In this document: piece by piece, positions 7,572-16,142 of the stretch
Layout of the letters: the number at the start of each line of letters is the position of its first letter
Position numbering within the stretch: position 1 is the first letter of the stretch
From: Ardenticatenales bacterium
Lineage (GTDB): Bacteria > Chloroflexota > Anaerolineae > Promineifilales > Promineifilaceae
Direction of reading: 5' to 3'
Assembly (NCBI GenBank): GCA_020634575.1
Contig: JACKBM010000012.1
Coordinates: 1 to 64,000, forward strand
Length of the DNA: 64,000 nt
Notes under the pieces: model-generated
The model's database searches: none
What the model was told of the DNA's origin: nothing
The model's input: the letters and a program-made list of their open reading frames with translations, nothing else
Made by a program: the position numbers and the translations under genes

Positions 7572-10500
7572 TCAGGGCAAAATCTGGCGACAAATGGCGT
7601 GAATCTGGGCTGGCGCCTCCGCGGTCTGCAGTCCGGCATCCGCCAAATAGGGCTTAATCTGCTCCACTTCGGCCCGAGCGGCCGCTCTAGCGCCGCTCTC
7701 CCATAGGGCCTGGGCCAGATGAGCCTGTACCTCAAGTTGCAGGTAGGGCTGCTTGAGCCGTTCCCTGATTTCCAGCGCCTCACGGTAATAGGTCAGCGCT
7801 TCCCGCCAGCGCCTCTCGCGGCCCAGCGCCTGGCCCAGATGCAACAGGGCATACGCTGCCGTCGTCTCGTCGGCTAGCTCGCGAGCAATAGCCAGCGCCG
7901 CTTCGCCCGCTGATAGCGCCAGCGCCAGTTCGTCCTGTAGCTGATAGATGCGTGCCAGATTACTCAGCACCATCCCTTCGTGTCGCCTTTCAGCCCGCTG
8001 CCGAGTCAGGGCGAGGGCTGCCTGCAAATGGGCCACAGCTGCCGGCAACTGCCCCATTTGCCCGGCCACAATGCCCAGATTGTTCAGCGCCAGGATCTCA
8101 CCCTGCTTTTCACCCAGCGCCCGCTTCAGCTCCAGCGCCCGCTGAAAATGTGCCTGAGCCGGCTCATAGTCTCCTTGAATCCGGGCAATGATGCCCAGGT
8201 TGTTGAGCAATTTGCTCTCGCCAAGCCTGTCGCCATGAGTGGCGAAGATGGTGCGGGCCCGTTCGTAATGCGCGCGAGCCGCCGGGAAATCGTTCAAATT
8301 TTTACAGACAATGCCCAGATTATTGAGCGTCTGACTGATACCCACGTCGTCTTCAGCTGTCTCAAAAACAGACAGCGCCTGCTCAAACAGAATGCGCGCC
8401 GGACCGTGCTGGCCACGCTGCGCCTGGATGACACCCAGTGAACGCAATGCCACCGCCGCCGATTCATAATCGTCAGCCAGCTGGGCCAGACGGACCGCCT
8501 CGGTCAGCAGCTCGATCGCCTCATCGTAACGCCCGTTCGCAATGGCTAACATGCCACGCTCAGCAAACAGGGCGCCAACATCATCCTCACTGGCCCCAAC
8601 CACCTGTTGACTCAGCTCAGCCGCCTCGGCCAGGCGGGACTGTAGACGCAGACAGCGGACCAGCTCAATTTGCAGCCGCGCTTCAAGCGACCCGGTGAGT
8701 GAATGATCCAGGGCCAACCTGAGCCAGCGCTCCATCTCCGCAAATGGTCCGTTGTGGAGGAAATAACGCACCAACCGCGGCAATATATGGACAAGCAATG
8801 CAGGCTGGTGACCAGCCGCCCAGCTCCACATCGCCTCTAGATTGGGCAATTCTCCGGCCACGTCGGTGAGTGCAGCGTTAGCCAGCCAGGTAGCAAAGTA
8901 ATTGGCGTGGGCCTCAGCTAATTCTGACCCGGACCAGGGGTGCTGTTCCAACAAGTATTGGCGAATGACTGCCAGGAGGCCATAACGCTCGCCCGCGCCT
9001 TGAAAGATCAGACTCTGATCCAGCAGGCGTTCCAATTCGGCCCGGGACACATCCGCCACTTCGCGAGCCGCCTGCCGGGCAAATGGCCCATGGAAAATGG
9101 CGAGTTTCTGCCAGGTCTGTTGCTCAGCCGGCGACAACAATTGCCACGAGTAGGCAAAGACAGCCTGTAAAGTCCGGTGCCGCTCCGGCACATCGACCAG
9201 ATCCGAAGCGATGTTACGCAGGCTCTGACCTATTTCTATCTTAATCTCGGCCAGGGAACGCTGCCGTGTGGCGGCGGCCAATAGTTCAATGCCTAGCGGC
9301 AAACCATCGACTAGTTCACAGAGTTCCAGCAGGGTTTCAGCCGGCGCGACCAGGTCAGGTTGAACGCGCCGGACACAACGCTGGAAAAGCGCCACCGCCT
9401 CACTTTCTAAACCATCCAGGGCCAGGCCCTGCACAGCAAACGTGTGTTCAAGTGAAAGGCGCAGACGTTCCCGGCTGGTTACCAGCAGTTTGACCTGCTC
9501 CAGGCGCAGGAGCGCTTGCAACAGGGTTAAGGCTGCGGGCAGTAAATGTTCGATGTTGTCTAAAATCAGGAGCAGTTCGCGATTGGCTAGAAAAGCCAGC
9601 AGTTGTGCCTGCGGCTCCCCCCGGGCGATCAGCGGACAGCCAACCTGCTGGGCGATCGCTCCAACCAGCGCACTGGCTTCACCCAGATCAGCCAGGGGCA
9701 CAAAGACGACACCTTGCCAGAAATCCTGTTCAACCATCGCTGCCGCAGCCAGGGCCAGCCGGGTCTTGCCAGCGCCCCCCGTGCCAATCAGGTTCAGGAG
9801 ACGGCAATCCCGTTGCTCCAGCAACGCGGAAATGGCGGCTAGCTCCTGGCGTCGACCCACGAAGGGAGTCAGATGAGAAGTCAGGGGCGCGGCACCGGCC
9901 GGTCGCGCCCGGGCTGCCCGCAGCCGCTCTGCAAGCCGGTTCGTTTCAGCCGCTGGCGGCACCCCCAGTTCTTCTGCCAGCAGCGCCTCTAGATCCGCGT
10001 ACTGGCGCAAGGCAGCGTTGAACTCACCGGCCCGGGCCAGGAGCCGCATGAGTAAGCGCTGCGACGTTTCCCTCAGGGGATCCAGGGCAACCAGCTGGCG
10101 AGCGGCCAGGATGCCGGCTTCATAGCGCCGCTCATGAAGGGCCGACTGAGCCGTGAGCCGGTAGACATTCAGCGCAACTTGCCGCAACCGCTCCCGGGTC
10201 AGGGCGATCCATTCCTCCAGGCCACGGCTTTCCGGCACAAAAACGCCATGCAGGAAATCACCCTGGTAAAGGGCCAGCTCACGGTCCTCAGGGGAGGCAG
10301 TTGCCGGATCAGCAAAGCGCTCGGCGAACAGGGCCGCATCCAGCCAGATGGGACCGGCCGGGGTAAACGCAACCGTGCGCCGGGTTGTCGCCACATAAGG
10401 CTTAATTTCAGCTGGTAATTGGGCCAGCAAAGAGCGTAAATTGGCCAACGACTGCTTCTGCGTCCGATCATCCCAGAGCATCGTAGCCAGCGCTTCCCGC

Positions 10501-10622
10501 TCATGCGTCTGGCCCGTTAACGCCAGATAGACAAGCAACACCTCCGCCCGGCGAGCGGCAAAACTGATCGAATTTTGATTAAGGCTGATTTGCAGGCCAC
10601 CCAGAGTGGTCAAACGAAGCAT
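7572..10622 (-). CDS. SARP/AfsR-type regulator: BTAD, ATPase and TPR domains
   Basis: 1016 residues from ATG 10622. The N-terminus (about 1-95) is a winged-helix DNA-binding domain of the OmpR/SARP type (MLRLTTLGGLQISLN start). A bacterial transcriptional activator domain follows (about 98-235). The NB-ARC ATPase has Walker A IGTGGAGKTR at about 279-288 and Walker B LLLILDNIEH at about 351-360. From about residue 600 there are many TPR repeats of 38-42 residues with A-x-x-N-L-G-I cores. This is the architecture of AfsR-like regulators, which in actinomycetes control secondary metabolism; in Chloroflexota such proteins are common and their targets mostly unknown. No clear Shine-Dalgarno site precedes the ATG, but a promoter lies 60-87 bp upstream. 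The MalT-type regulator follows after 70 bp. Confidence 0.9.
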   Translation of the reverse strand: MLRLTTLGGLQISLNQNSISFAARRAEVLLVYLALTGQTHEREALATMLWDDRTQKQSLANLRSLLAQLPAEIKPYVATTRRTVAFTPAGPIWLDAALFAERFADPATASPEDRELALYQGDFLHGVFVPESRGLEEWIALTRERLRQVALNVYRLTAQSALHERRYEAGILAARQLVALDPLRETSQRLLMRLLARAGEFNAALRQYADLEALLAEELGVPPAAETNRLAERLRAARARPAGAAPLTSHLTPFVGRRQELAAISALLEQRDCRLLNLIGTGGAGKTRLALAAAAMVEQDFWQGVVFVPLADLGEASALVGAIAQQVGCPLIARGEPQAQLLAFLANRELLLILDNIEHLLPAALTLLQALLRLEQVKLLVTSRERLRLSLEHTFAVQGLALDGLESEAVALFQRCVRRVQPDLVAPAETLLELCELVDGLPLGIELLAAATRQRSLAEIKIEIGQSLRNIASDLVDVPERHRTLQAVFAYSWQLLSPAEQQTWQKLAIFHGPFARQAAREVADVSRAELERLLDQSLIFQGAGERYGLLAVIRQYLLEQHPWSGSELAEAHANYFATWLANAALTDVAGELPNLEAMWSWAAGHQPALLVHILPRLVRYFLHNGPFAEMERWLRLALDHSLTGSLEARLQIELVRCLRLQSRLAEAAELSQQVVGASEDDVGALFAERGMLAIANGRYDEAIELLTEAVRLAQLADDYESAAVALRSLGVIQAQRGQHGPARILFEQALSVFETAEDDVGISQTLNNLGIVCKNLNDFPAARAHYERARTIFATHGDRLGESKLLNNLGIIARIQGDYEPAQAHFQRALELKRALGEKQGEILALNNLGIVAGQMGQLPAAVAHLQAALALTRQRAERRHEGMVLSNLARIYQLQDELALALSAGEAALAIARELADETTAAYALLHLGQALGRERRWREALTYYREALEIRERLKQPYLQLEVQAHLAQALWESGARAAARAEVEQIKPYLADAGLQTAEAPAQIHAICRQILP

Positions 10623-10681
10623 AGGCGAAGTGATTGTCGTTGTGTGCCAGGCCAGAGCGTTTTGAGAGCGCCCCCATCCCT

Positions 10682-10709
10682 ATTATGGAGATAACGATCT
10701 GAGTTGCAA
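10682..10709 (-). promoter_or_regulatory. Sigma-70-type promoter of the SARP-type gene
   Basis: On the minus strand TTGCAA (10704-10709), a 16-bp spacer, then CATAAT (10682-10687). The start point would be near 10675, giving a leader of about 55 nt before the ATG at 10622. The divergent small gene starts at 10743. Confidence 0.5.
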
Positions 10710-10742
10710 TAAGGTTTTACGGTATTTTTCCCTGGGGAACGT

Positions 10743-10961
10743 ATGGCAACCAATGACCCAACCTACCTGGCCTATCTGCTCCGCCTCTGGCGTGAGGAGC
10801 CCAATGCCCCCTGGCGCGGCTCCCTGCAGGACCCGCACAGTGGCGAACAGCACCTTTTCGCCTCGGCCAGGGAACTCCTTGATTATCTAAAGGAACAGCT
10901 TCACCCTGACGGCGCAGATAGAATGGTGGCCGACGAATTGCCAGGTGACTGCTCTAAATAA
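10743..10961 (+). CDS. Small conserved protein of unknown function
   Basis: 72 residues: an N-terminal YLLRLWREEPNAPWRGSL segment, then SGEQHLFASARELLDYL. The pattern of LRLWRE...PWR.SL...G....F.....L..YL recalls small proteins often found in Chloroflexota, as far as I remember them; no function is known. GGGGAAC just before the ATG could act as a ribosome-binding site. It is transcribed divergently from the SARP-type regulator, and its last 20 codons overlap the end of the convergent oxidoreductase gene on the other strand. It has no signal peptide or membrane segment. Confidence 0.65.
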   Translation: MATNDPTYLAYLLRLWREEPNAPWRGSLQDPHSGEQHLFASARELLDYLKEQLHPDGADRMVADELPGDCSK

Positions 10962-13831
10962 CGGGCTAATAGAACCGCCGGTGCCAATGGCTGTTTGCCA
11001 GTGAAATGATCCACTTGATGCCGGCAAGAAAAACCAGGCGCCACCAGGTACTCTGCCTCGCTAAGCGCCCGGACTGCCGGCAACAACCGTCGTTCGCCAA
11101 TGGCCTGAGAAATATCATATTGCTCATAACCGAATAATCCCGCCTGACCACAACAACCACTGTCGAGCAATTCCACCGCTGTTCCTGGCAAACGTTGCAA
11201 CAGCTTGTGCAGCGGCGCCATGCCCACCAGCGCTTTCTGATGGCAATGACCATGAACCAGCAACTGTGCCGGGCCAGGCTGAAACGTCAGTGCGTCGCCA
11301 TGCTGGGCCAGCCAGCTCTCCAGCAACCAGGCACCTTCGGCAACCCGGCGCGCCTCGGCGCTGGCGGTCCCGCCCAGCAAGCGGGGAAGGTCATCCAGCA
11401 CCGCAGAATGGCAACTGGGTTCGCTGAACAGAACTGGGATACCGGCTTCAACCAACGGCAGCAGCGCCGCCGTCATAGCGGCAGCCTGGCGAGCAGCCGT
11501 GTCAAGAAAACCTTTGGAGATCAGCGGACGGCCGCAACAGACCTGGGGCGCCAGTTGCACTTGAGCGCCGGCGGCATCTAGCAATTGAGCCGCGGCCCGG
11601 AGGTTGTCGGGTTCATAATAATTATTGAAAGTATCGGCAAAGAGGGCGACGACCGGCCGGTCCCCTGACACAATCGCCGGTCGCCAGCTAGCGGCAAAAC
11701 TACGACTGGCAAAGCGGGGCAGCGGCCGGCGAGCATCCAACCCCAGCAAGCGGGCCAGCAGGCGGCGCGCCGGGGCCGGCGCCATCAACCAGTTGCTCAC
11801 CGGCGCCAACCGGCTGCCCCAGCGGCTCAATGTCGCCATCTCGCCCAGCACACGCTCGCGCCAGCTGCCGCCATACTGCTGCCGGTATTGGTGCTGAAAC
11901 TCACTCTTGAGCCGGGCCATATCAACCCCGGTCGGGCATTCGCTGGTGCACGCTTTGCATTCCAGGCAAAGCGCCATCACCTCGCGCAGCTCCGGATCCG
12001 CCAGTCCCAGCTCACTCAGCTGCCCATTCAGCGCCAGACGCAGGCTATTGGCCCGGCCGCGCGTGCTGTCCTTTTCCTCGCGGGTGGCCATGTAGGAAGG
12101 ACACATGGTGCCGCTCCCGGTCTGCCGGCAAGCGCCAACACCACTGCATTGCTCGGCCGCCCGCAGCAAGCCGCCGTAATCGTCAAAATCAAAGACTGTC
12201 GCATGAATGGGAGTCTGGTAGCTGGCGCCAAAGCGCAGATTCTCGGTCAGCGGCGGGGCATTGACAATTTTGCCGGGGTTGAACAGATTTTCTGGGTCAA
12301 AAACCGCTTTGAGCTCACAAAAAGCGTTGTAAAGCGTTGGCCCAAACATCCGTTCCTGGAACGGCGCCCGGACCAGGCCATCGCCATGCTCGCCCGATAG
12401 CGCACCGCCGTAGGCCAGAACCAGATCGGCCACTTCGTCAGCGATGGCGGCGAAGCGCTCGACGCCAGTGGAGAATTTGAGGTTGATAACCGGCCGGATA
12501 TGCAACAAACCAACCGAGGCGTGGGCATAGAAACCTGCTTCCGTCTCATACTTGGCCAGAATCGCCTGCAACTTTTCAATGTATTCCGCCAGATGCGCGG
12601 GCGCAACGGCCGTATCTTCGATGAAGGAAATGCCCTTGGCATCGCCCCCTTTCTTCGACATCGTCAGCCCCAGCGCAGCCCGCCGCAGTTCCCAGATCTT
12701 GGCCTGTTCAGCGCTGCTGTTGGCCCGATGCAGGTGATCCCCGAGGCCACGGTCAGCCAATGCCTCAAGCTGCGCTGCCGCCGCCGGCCCCATGAACTCC
12801 ACGATCAAGACAGCCCCCGGGTCACCGACAATAAAGTCACGCAGCGGCTCAAACTCCACCCGCCCTTTTGTCGTATCCAGGATAAATCGGTCAACTAGCT
12901 CGATGGCGGAAGGCTCATGCTCGAGGATGGCCGGCGTGGCCCGCAGTGCTGCCAGCACATCCGCGAACTGCAAACAGCAGACTGCTCGAGTCTGGGGCAG
13001 CGGGACCAGACGTAGTTTGGCCTGCAAAGTGAGTCCCAGGGTACCCTCGGAACCGACCAAAATCCGGCTCAAGTCAAATGGCCTTGCCGCTAACTGGTCC
13101 GGCGTAAATTCGTCCAGGTTATAGCCACCCACCCGTCGCAAAATACGCGGATAGCGCGTTTGGATTTCGGCTGCATGTTTTTGGCCCAGGTCAGTGACTA
13201 TGCGATAGACGTCGCCCTCCAGATCTGCCCTGCCTAGCCTGCCTACCAGTTCGTCAGCAGTCAGAGGCCCTGTCCAGATGACGGTACCATCGCTCAAAAC
13301 CACCTGCAACGCCTCCACATAGTCCAGCGTTTTGCCGTAAATAATGGAGCGTGTCCCAGCCGAGTTATTGGCGATCATCCCACCGATCGTGGCCCGATTA
13401 GCCGTGGAAAGGTCAAGTGGAAGTTGCAAGCCATGGGGTTTAAGTGCCTGGTTCAGCTCCGAGAGGACAATGCCAGGCTCCACCGTCACTGTCTGATTGG
13501 CAACATCCAGATCCAGAATGCGGTTCATATGACGCGAGAAGTCAAGGGAAAGGCCCGCACCAATGGCCTGCCCTGCCTGTGACGTTCCACCGCCTCGGGC
13601 GGTGATGGAGAGGCCCTGCTCGCGGCAGAAGCGCACCGTCTCCACCACATCCGCCGCGTTACGCGGCCGCACGACCGCCGCCGGCAGGATCTGGTAGACG
13701 CTGGCATCTGTGGCATACATGGCCCGGCTAAAGCGGTCTGCCAGCACCTCACCTCGCAGGCGGCGCTGCAACGCGGGCAGCCAGTCTGTTGTTGATTCAG
13801 GTGGCGTAAATGGTTGGCTGATGTTTTGCAC
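10901..13831 (-). CDS. FAD-linked oxidase fused to Fe-S (GlpC/CCG) domains, D-lactate/glycolate type
   Basis: 976 residues, starting at GTG 13831; no ATG fits and the ribosome-binding site is weak. Residues about 45-190 are an FAD_binding_4 (PCMH) domain with the GGGTSQAGQAIG loop, and about 230-530 an FAD-oxidase C domain. Two cysteine clusters for [4Fe-4S] centres follow (CSGVGACRQTG...CPSY and CLECKACTSECPTG). Two CCG cysteine-rich domains end the protein (QVCCGRPL and DSGCCGQAGLFGYE, with the GHCHQKA motif between). This single-chain GlcD-GlpC design is found in membrane-associated D-lactate or 2-hydroxy-acid dehydrogenases that feed electrons to quinone. The exact substrate cannot be told from sequence. 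Its upstream region is the 18-bp tandem repeat array, 18 bp from the start codon. Confidence 0.88.
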   Translation of the reverse strand: MQNISQPFTPPESTTDWLPALQRRLRGEVLADRFSRAMYATDASVYQILPAAVVRPRNAADVVETVRFCREQGLSITARGGGTSQAGQAIGAGLSLDFSRHMNRILDLDVANQTVTVEPGIVLSELNQALKPHGLQLPLDLSTANRATIGGMIANNSAGTRSIIYGKTLDYVEALQVVLSDGTVIWTGPLTADELVGRLGRADLEGDVYRIVTDLGQKHAAEIQTRYPRILRRVGGYNLDEFTPDQLAARPFDLSRILVGSEGTLGLTLQAKLRLVPLPQTRAVCCLQFADVLAALRATPAILEHEPSAIELVDRFILDTTKGRVEFEPLRDFIVGDPGAVLIVEFMGPAAAAQLEALADRGLGDHLHRANSSAEQAKIWELRRAALGLTMSKKGGDAKGISFIEDTAVAPAHLAEYIEKLQAILAKYETEAGFYAHASVGLLHIRPVINLKFSTGVERFAAIADEVADLVLAYGGALSGEHGDGLVRAPFQERMFGPTLYNAFCELKAVFDPENLFNPGKIVNAPPLTENLRFGASYQTPIHATVFDFDDYGGLLRAAEQCSGVGACRQTGSGTMCPSYMATREEKDSTRGRANSLRLALNGQLSELGLADPELREVMALCLECKACTSECPTGVDMARLKSEFQHQYRQQYGGSWRERVLGEMATLSRWGSRLAPVSNWLMAPAPARRLLARLLGLDARRPLPRFASRSFAASWRPAIVSGDRPVVALFADTFNNYYEPDNLRAAAQLLDAAGAQVQLAPQVCCGRPLISKGFLDTAARQAAAMTAALLPLVEAGIPVLFSEPSCHSAVLDDLPRLLGGTASAEARRVAEGAWLLESWLAQHGDALTFQPGPAQLLVHGHCHQKALVGMAPLHKLLQRLPGTAVELLDSGCCGQAGLFGYEQYDISQAIGERRLLPAVRALSEAEYLVAPGFSCRHQVDHFTGKQPLAPAVLLARYLEQSPGNSSATILSAPSG

Positions 13832-13849
13832 AACCTGAATTCTAGCGCA

Positions 13850-14122
13850 GGTCGTGGCAACCTGTCAGGTCGTGGCAACCTGTCAGGTCCTGGCAACCTG
13901 TCAGGTCGTGGCAACCTGTCAGGTCGTGGCAACCTGTCGGGTCGTGGCAACCTGTCGGGTCCTGGCAACCTGTCACCTGGCAACCCGTCGGGTCCTGGCA
14001 ACCTGTCAGGTCCTGGCAACCTGTCAGGTCGTGGCAACCCGTCGGGTCCGGCAACCTGTCGGGTCCGGCAACCTGTCGGGTGTCAGGTCCGGCAACCTGT
14101 CGGGTTGGGCAACCTGTCGGGT
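13850..14122. repeat. 18-bp tandem repeat array (VNTR), 15 units
   Basis: Fifteen copies of GGCAACC(T/C)GTC begin at 13856, 13874, 13892, 13910, 13928, 13946, 13964, 13979, 13997, 14015, 14033, 14050, 14067, 14091 and 14108. The first seven are exactly 18 bp apart with unit GGCAACCTGTCRGGTCST; later units vary at 15-24 bp. Each unit holds an ACCTGTCAGGT or ACCCGTCGGGT palindrome that also occurs singly elsewhere in the window. The array fills the space between two divergent genes, so it may touch both promoters. Because 18 is a multiple of three, it creates spurious open frames on both strands. Confidence 0.95.
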
Positions 14123-14172
14123 AGAGGATAAGATCAGCAACCATATCCATTCCCAGCCGCTGGAGGTGCGAA

Positions 14173-15108
14173 ATGTTGCGTACGACCTTTGCTTATCCCG
14201 AAATCACTGATGAGATGGCCGCGTTCTACCACGAGCAAGGCTACCTGATCGTCGAAAATGCGTTGAGCCCAGCGGAGCTGGCTGAACTGCGTGCGGAGAC
14301 GACGGCGATCTGCCGGGGTGATCGCGGCACGGACATCCGCAATTATGAACCGCCACCGGCCGGTGCCACCGACGCTGACGTCTTGCAACGCTATCTCTGC
14401 ATCCACTTTCCCCACAAACTGTCGGACATCATGCTGAAATACCTGGCCCACCAGACTATCGTCGACGTCAGCACCAAAGTTATCGGTCCGGATGTCAAAT
14501 GTATGCAGTCGATGCTGTTCATCAAATCGGCCGGCAAACCGGGCCAGGCCTGGCATCAGGATGAGGAGTTCATCCCCACACGAGATCGCTCCCTGATGGG
14601 CGGCTGGATCGCCCTGGACGACGCCAACACGACCAATGGCGGCCTCTGGGTCATCCCCGGATCGCACAAACCGGGCATCATCTGGCCGCAGCAGGTACAG
14701 AACGACCCGCGCTTTGATTGCACTGTTGAATCCTGGGGCTTCCCCTACAAAGATGAGGATGCGATCCCGGTGGAAGTAAAAGCCGGCGCCATCGTCTTCT
14801 TCAATGGCTATCTGCTACATCGCTCCCTGCCGAACTTCGCCACGAGCGGTTACCGGCGTGTCCTGGTTAACCATTACATGAGCGCCCAATCCCTCCTCCC
14901 CTGGCACAAGCCCAGGGATGGCGAGTGGATGGCAATCGCCGACTACCGCGACATCGTCATGATCACCGGCGCTGACCCATACGGCTACAAAGGCGTCGAA
15001 AATATCGCCAGCGCCCACCTCCGCCCCTCCGGCGAAGGCGGCTGCGACAACGGCACCCGCCCCAAAGACGAACAGCCCCGCAGCAAAGTCGTCGGCGGCA
15101 TCGCGTAA
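14173..15108 (+). CDS. Phytanoyl-CoA dioxygenase (PhyH) family oxygenase
   Basis: 311 residues from ATG 14173 with GGAGGT five bases upstream. The family consists of Fe(II)/2-oxoglutarate-dependent hydroxylases with a double-stranded beta-helix. The iron ligands appear as WHQDEEF (H128 and D130) and YLLHRSLPN (H216), and the 2-oxoglutarate-binding arginine as YRRVLVNHY (about R228). GGLWVIPGSHKPG is the usual loop before the distal histidine. All catalytic residues are present. The substrate is unknown; bacterial members hydroxylate varied small molecules. The last 30 residues are rich in Gly, Arg and Lys and look disordered. The tandem repeat array lies directly upstream, and hairpin repeats follow the stop codon. 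Confidence 0.9.
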   Translation: MLRTTFAYPEITDEMAAFYHEQGYLIVENALSPAELAELRAETTAICRGDRGTDIRNYEPPPAGATDADVLQRYLCIHFPHKLSDIMLKYLAHQTIVDVSTKVIGPDVKCMQSMLFIKSAGKPGQAWHQDEEFIPTRDRSLMGGWIALDDANTTNGGLWVIPGSHKPGIIWPQQVQNDPRFDCTVESWGFPYKDEDAIPVEVKAGAIVFFNGYLLHRSLPNFATSGYRRVLVNHYMSAQSLLPWHKPRDGEWMAIADYRDIVMITGADPYGYKGVENIASAHLRPSGEGGCDNGTRPKDEQPRSKVVGGIA

Positions 15109-15320
15109 AGACGCGCCGCTGGCGCGTCTCCCGCGGCGTCAATCAGCGTACTCCCACGATGGGCACCCAACACCGCTGGCGCGTCTCCCTCAGCATCCAT
15201 CAGTGCACGGCTATCGCCGGCACCAAACACCGCTGGCGATACGCTGATCACCGGACGGCGCCGTATCCCTGGCGGGCGGATGGGTCTGCCAGGGCCGTAA
15301 GACGCGCCGCTGGCGCGTCT
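15109..15320. repeat. Hairpin repeat pair between convergent genes
   Basis: Two identical hairpins, AGACGCGCC-GCT-GGCGCGTCT, at 15109-15129 and 15300-15320, with partial copies of the CACCGCTGGCG core between them (near 15171 and 15228). The region fills the gap between the convergent PhyH and ecfT genes. No U-tract follows either stem, so this looks more like a palindromic intergenic repeat than a standard terminator. Confidence 0.75.
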
Positions 15321-15332
15321 CTACGGGGCCGT

Positions 15333-16139
15333 TCACCAAATCGCGATCGGCGCGGCGCCGACGCCGTACCGGAAATATACAAACACAAATGCGGCCAACA
15401 TCATGATCAGGCCAAATGTCAGGAGATAGTCCACCGGCCGGTACCGCAACCCCACCAAGGCCGTCCGCCGTGCCCCTTTGCGCCCATACCCCCGCGCCTC
15501 CAGGGCCAGAGCCAGCTGCTGGCTGGTGCGCAAAGATGTGATGATCATCGAGACAAATATCGGCATCATCGCCCGGACGCGCCGCCAGCCCTTGTGCTGG
15601 CCGAAATCGAGGCCACGCGCCTGTTGCGCCTCCGAAATCTGGTTAAATATGCCCTGAAACGTCGGGATGTAGCGCAGCGCGAGCGCCAGAACCAGCCCAT
15701 ACTCATGCGGCAGGCCCAATCGCACCATACTTTGCACCAGGTCGGTCTGTGACGTCGTATAAAGCCAGGCAAATACAGCCAGGGCCATTGTCAGCAGACG
15801 GGCCGCCAGCACAATCCCCTGAGCGATGGCGATCGGCGTGATGCGCACCAGCCAGAAAGCAAACAAAGGCTCACCTTCCGGGTAAAAAACGACGCGCAGG
15901 GTCAACATCAGTAGCGCCACCGGCAAAATAGTCCGCCATATGAAACGCAACCGGCTCCAGGGCGTGCGGGCACTGACATGAAGCAACAGCATCCCCAGCA
16001 GCGTTGCCAGCATTAACCAGAGGTTTTTGTTCAGAATCGAAAGGATAAGGGCACAAAATACAAACAGCAGTTTGACCCGAGCATCAGCCCGATGCAGCCA
16101 GCTTTCACCGGGCGCGTAGAAATCAACCAGGCCAGCCAC
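15333..16139 (-). CDS. ecfT: ECF transporter transmembrane component
   Basis: 268 residues, an integral membrane protein with about six hydrophobic segments (for example around 25-60, 72-90, 105-130 and 235-262). The two cytoplasmic coupling helices carry the Ala-Arg-Gly signatures of EcfT: EAQQARGLDF (about 167-176) and ALEARGYG (about 207-214). EcfT couples ATP hydrolysis by EcfA to substrate movement through an S component in vitamin or metal uptake. It follows the ATPase gene by three bases and is the last gene of an S-A-T operon. No substrate can be inferred from this subunit. Confidence 0.92.
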   Translation of the reverse strand: MAGLVDFYAPGESWLHRADARVKLLFVFCALILSILNKNLWLMLATLLGMLLLHVSARTPWSRLRFIWRTILPVALLMLTLRVVFYPEGEPLFAFWLVRITPIAIAQGIVLAARLLTMALAVFAWLYTTSQTDLVQSMVRLGLPHEYGLVLALALRYIPTFQGIFNQISEAQQARGLDFGQHKGWRRVRAMMPIFVSMIITSLRTSQQLALALEARGYGRKGARRTALVGLRYRPVDYLLTFGLIMMLAAFVFVYFRYGVGAAPIAIW

Positions 16140-16142
16140 CGC

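Noticed and set aside
7502..7783. 94-residue N-terminal extension of the MalT-type regulator
   Set aside because: It lies inside the end of the SARP-type gene, has no family likeness, and an extended -10 box sits directly before ATG 7501.
13850..14122. CRISPR array
   Set aside because: The units are contiguous 18-bp repeats without unique spacers, and no cas genes are near.
13814..14210. Several overlapping open frames encoding repetitive Gly-Arg-Asn-Leu-Ser or Ala-Thr-Cys-Gln-Val peptides on both strands
   Set aside because: They result from an 18-bp repeat, a multiple of three, without stop codons; no ribosome-binding site or family supports them.
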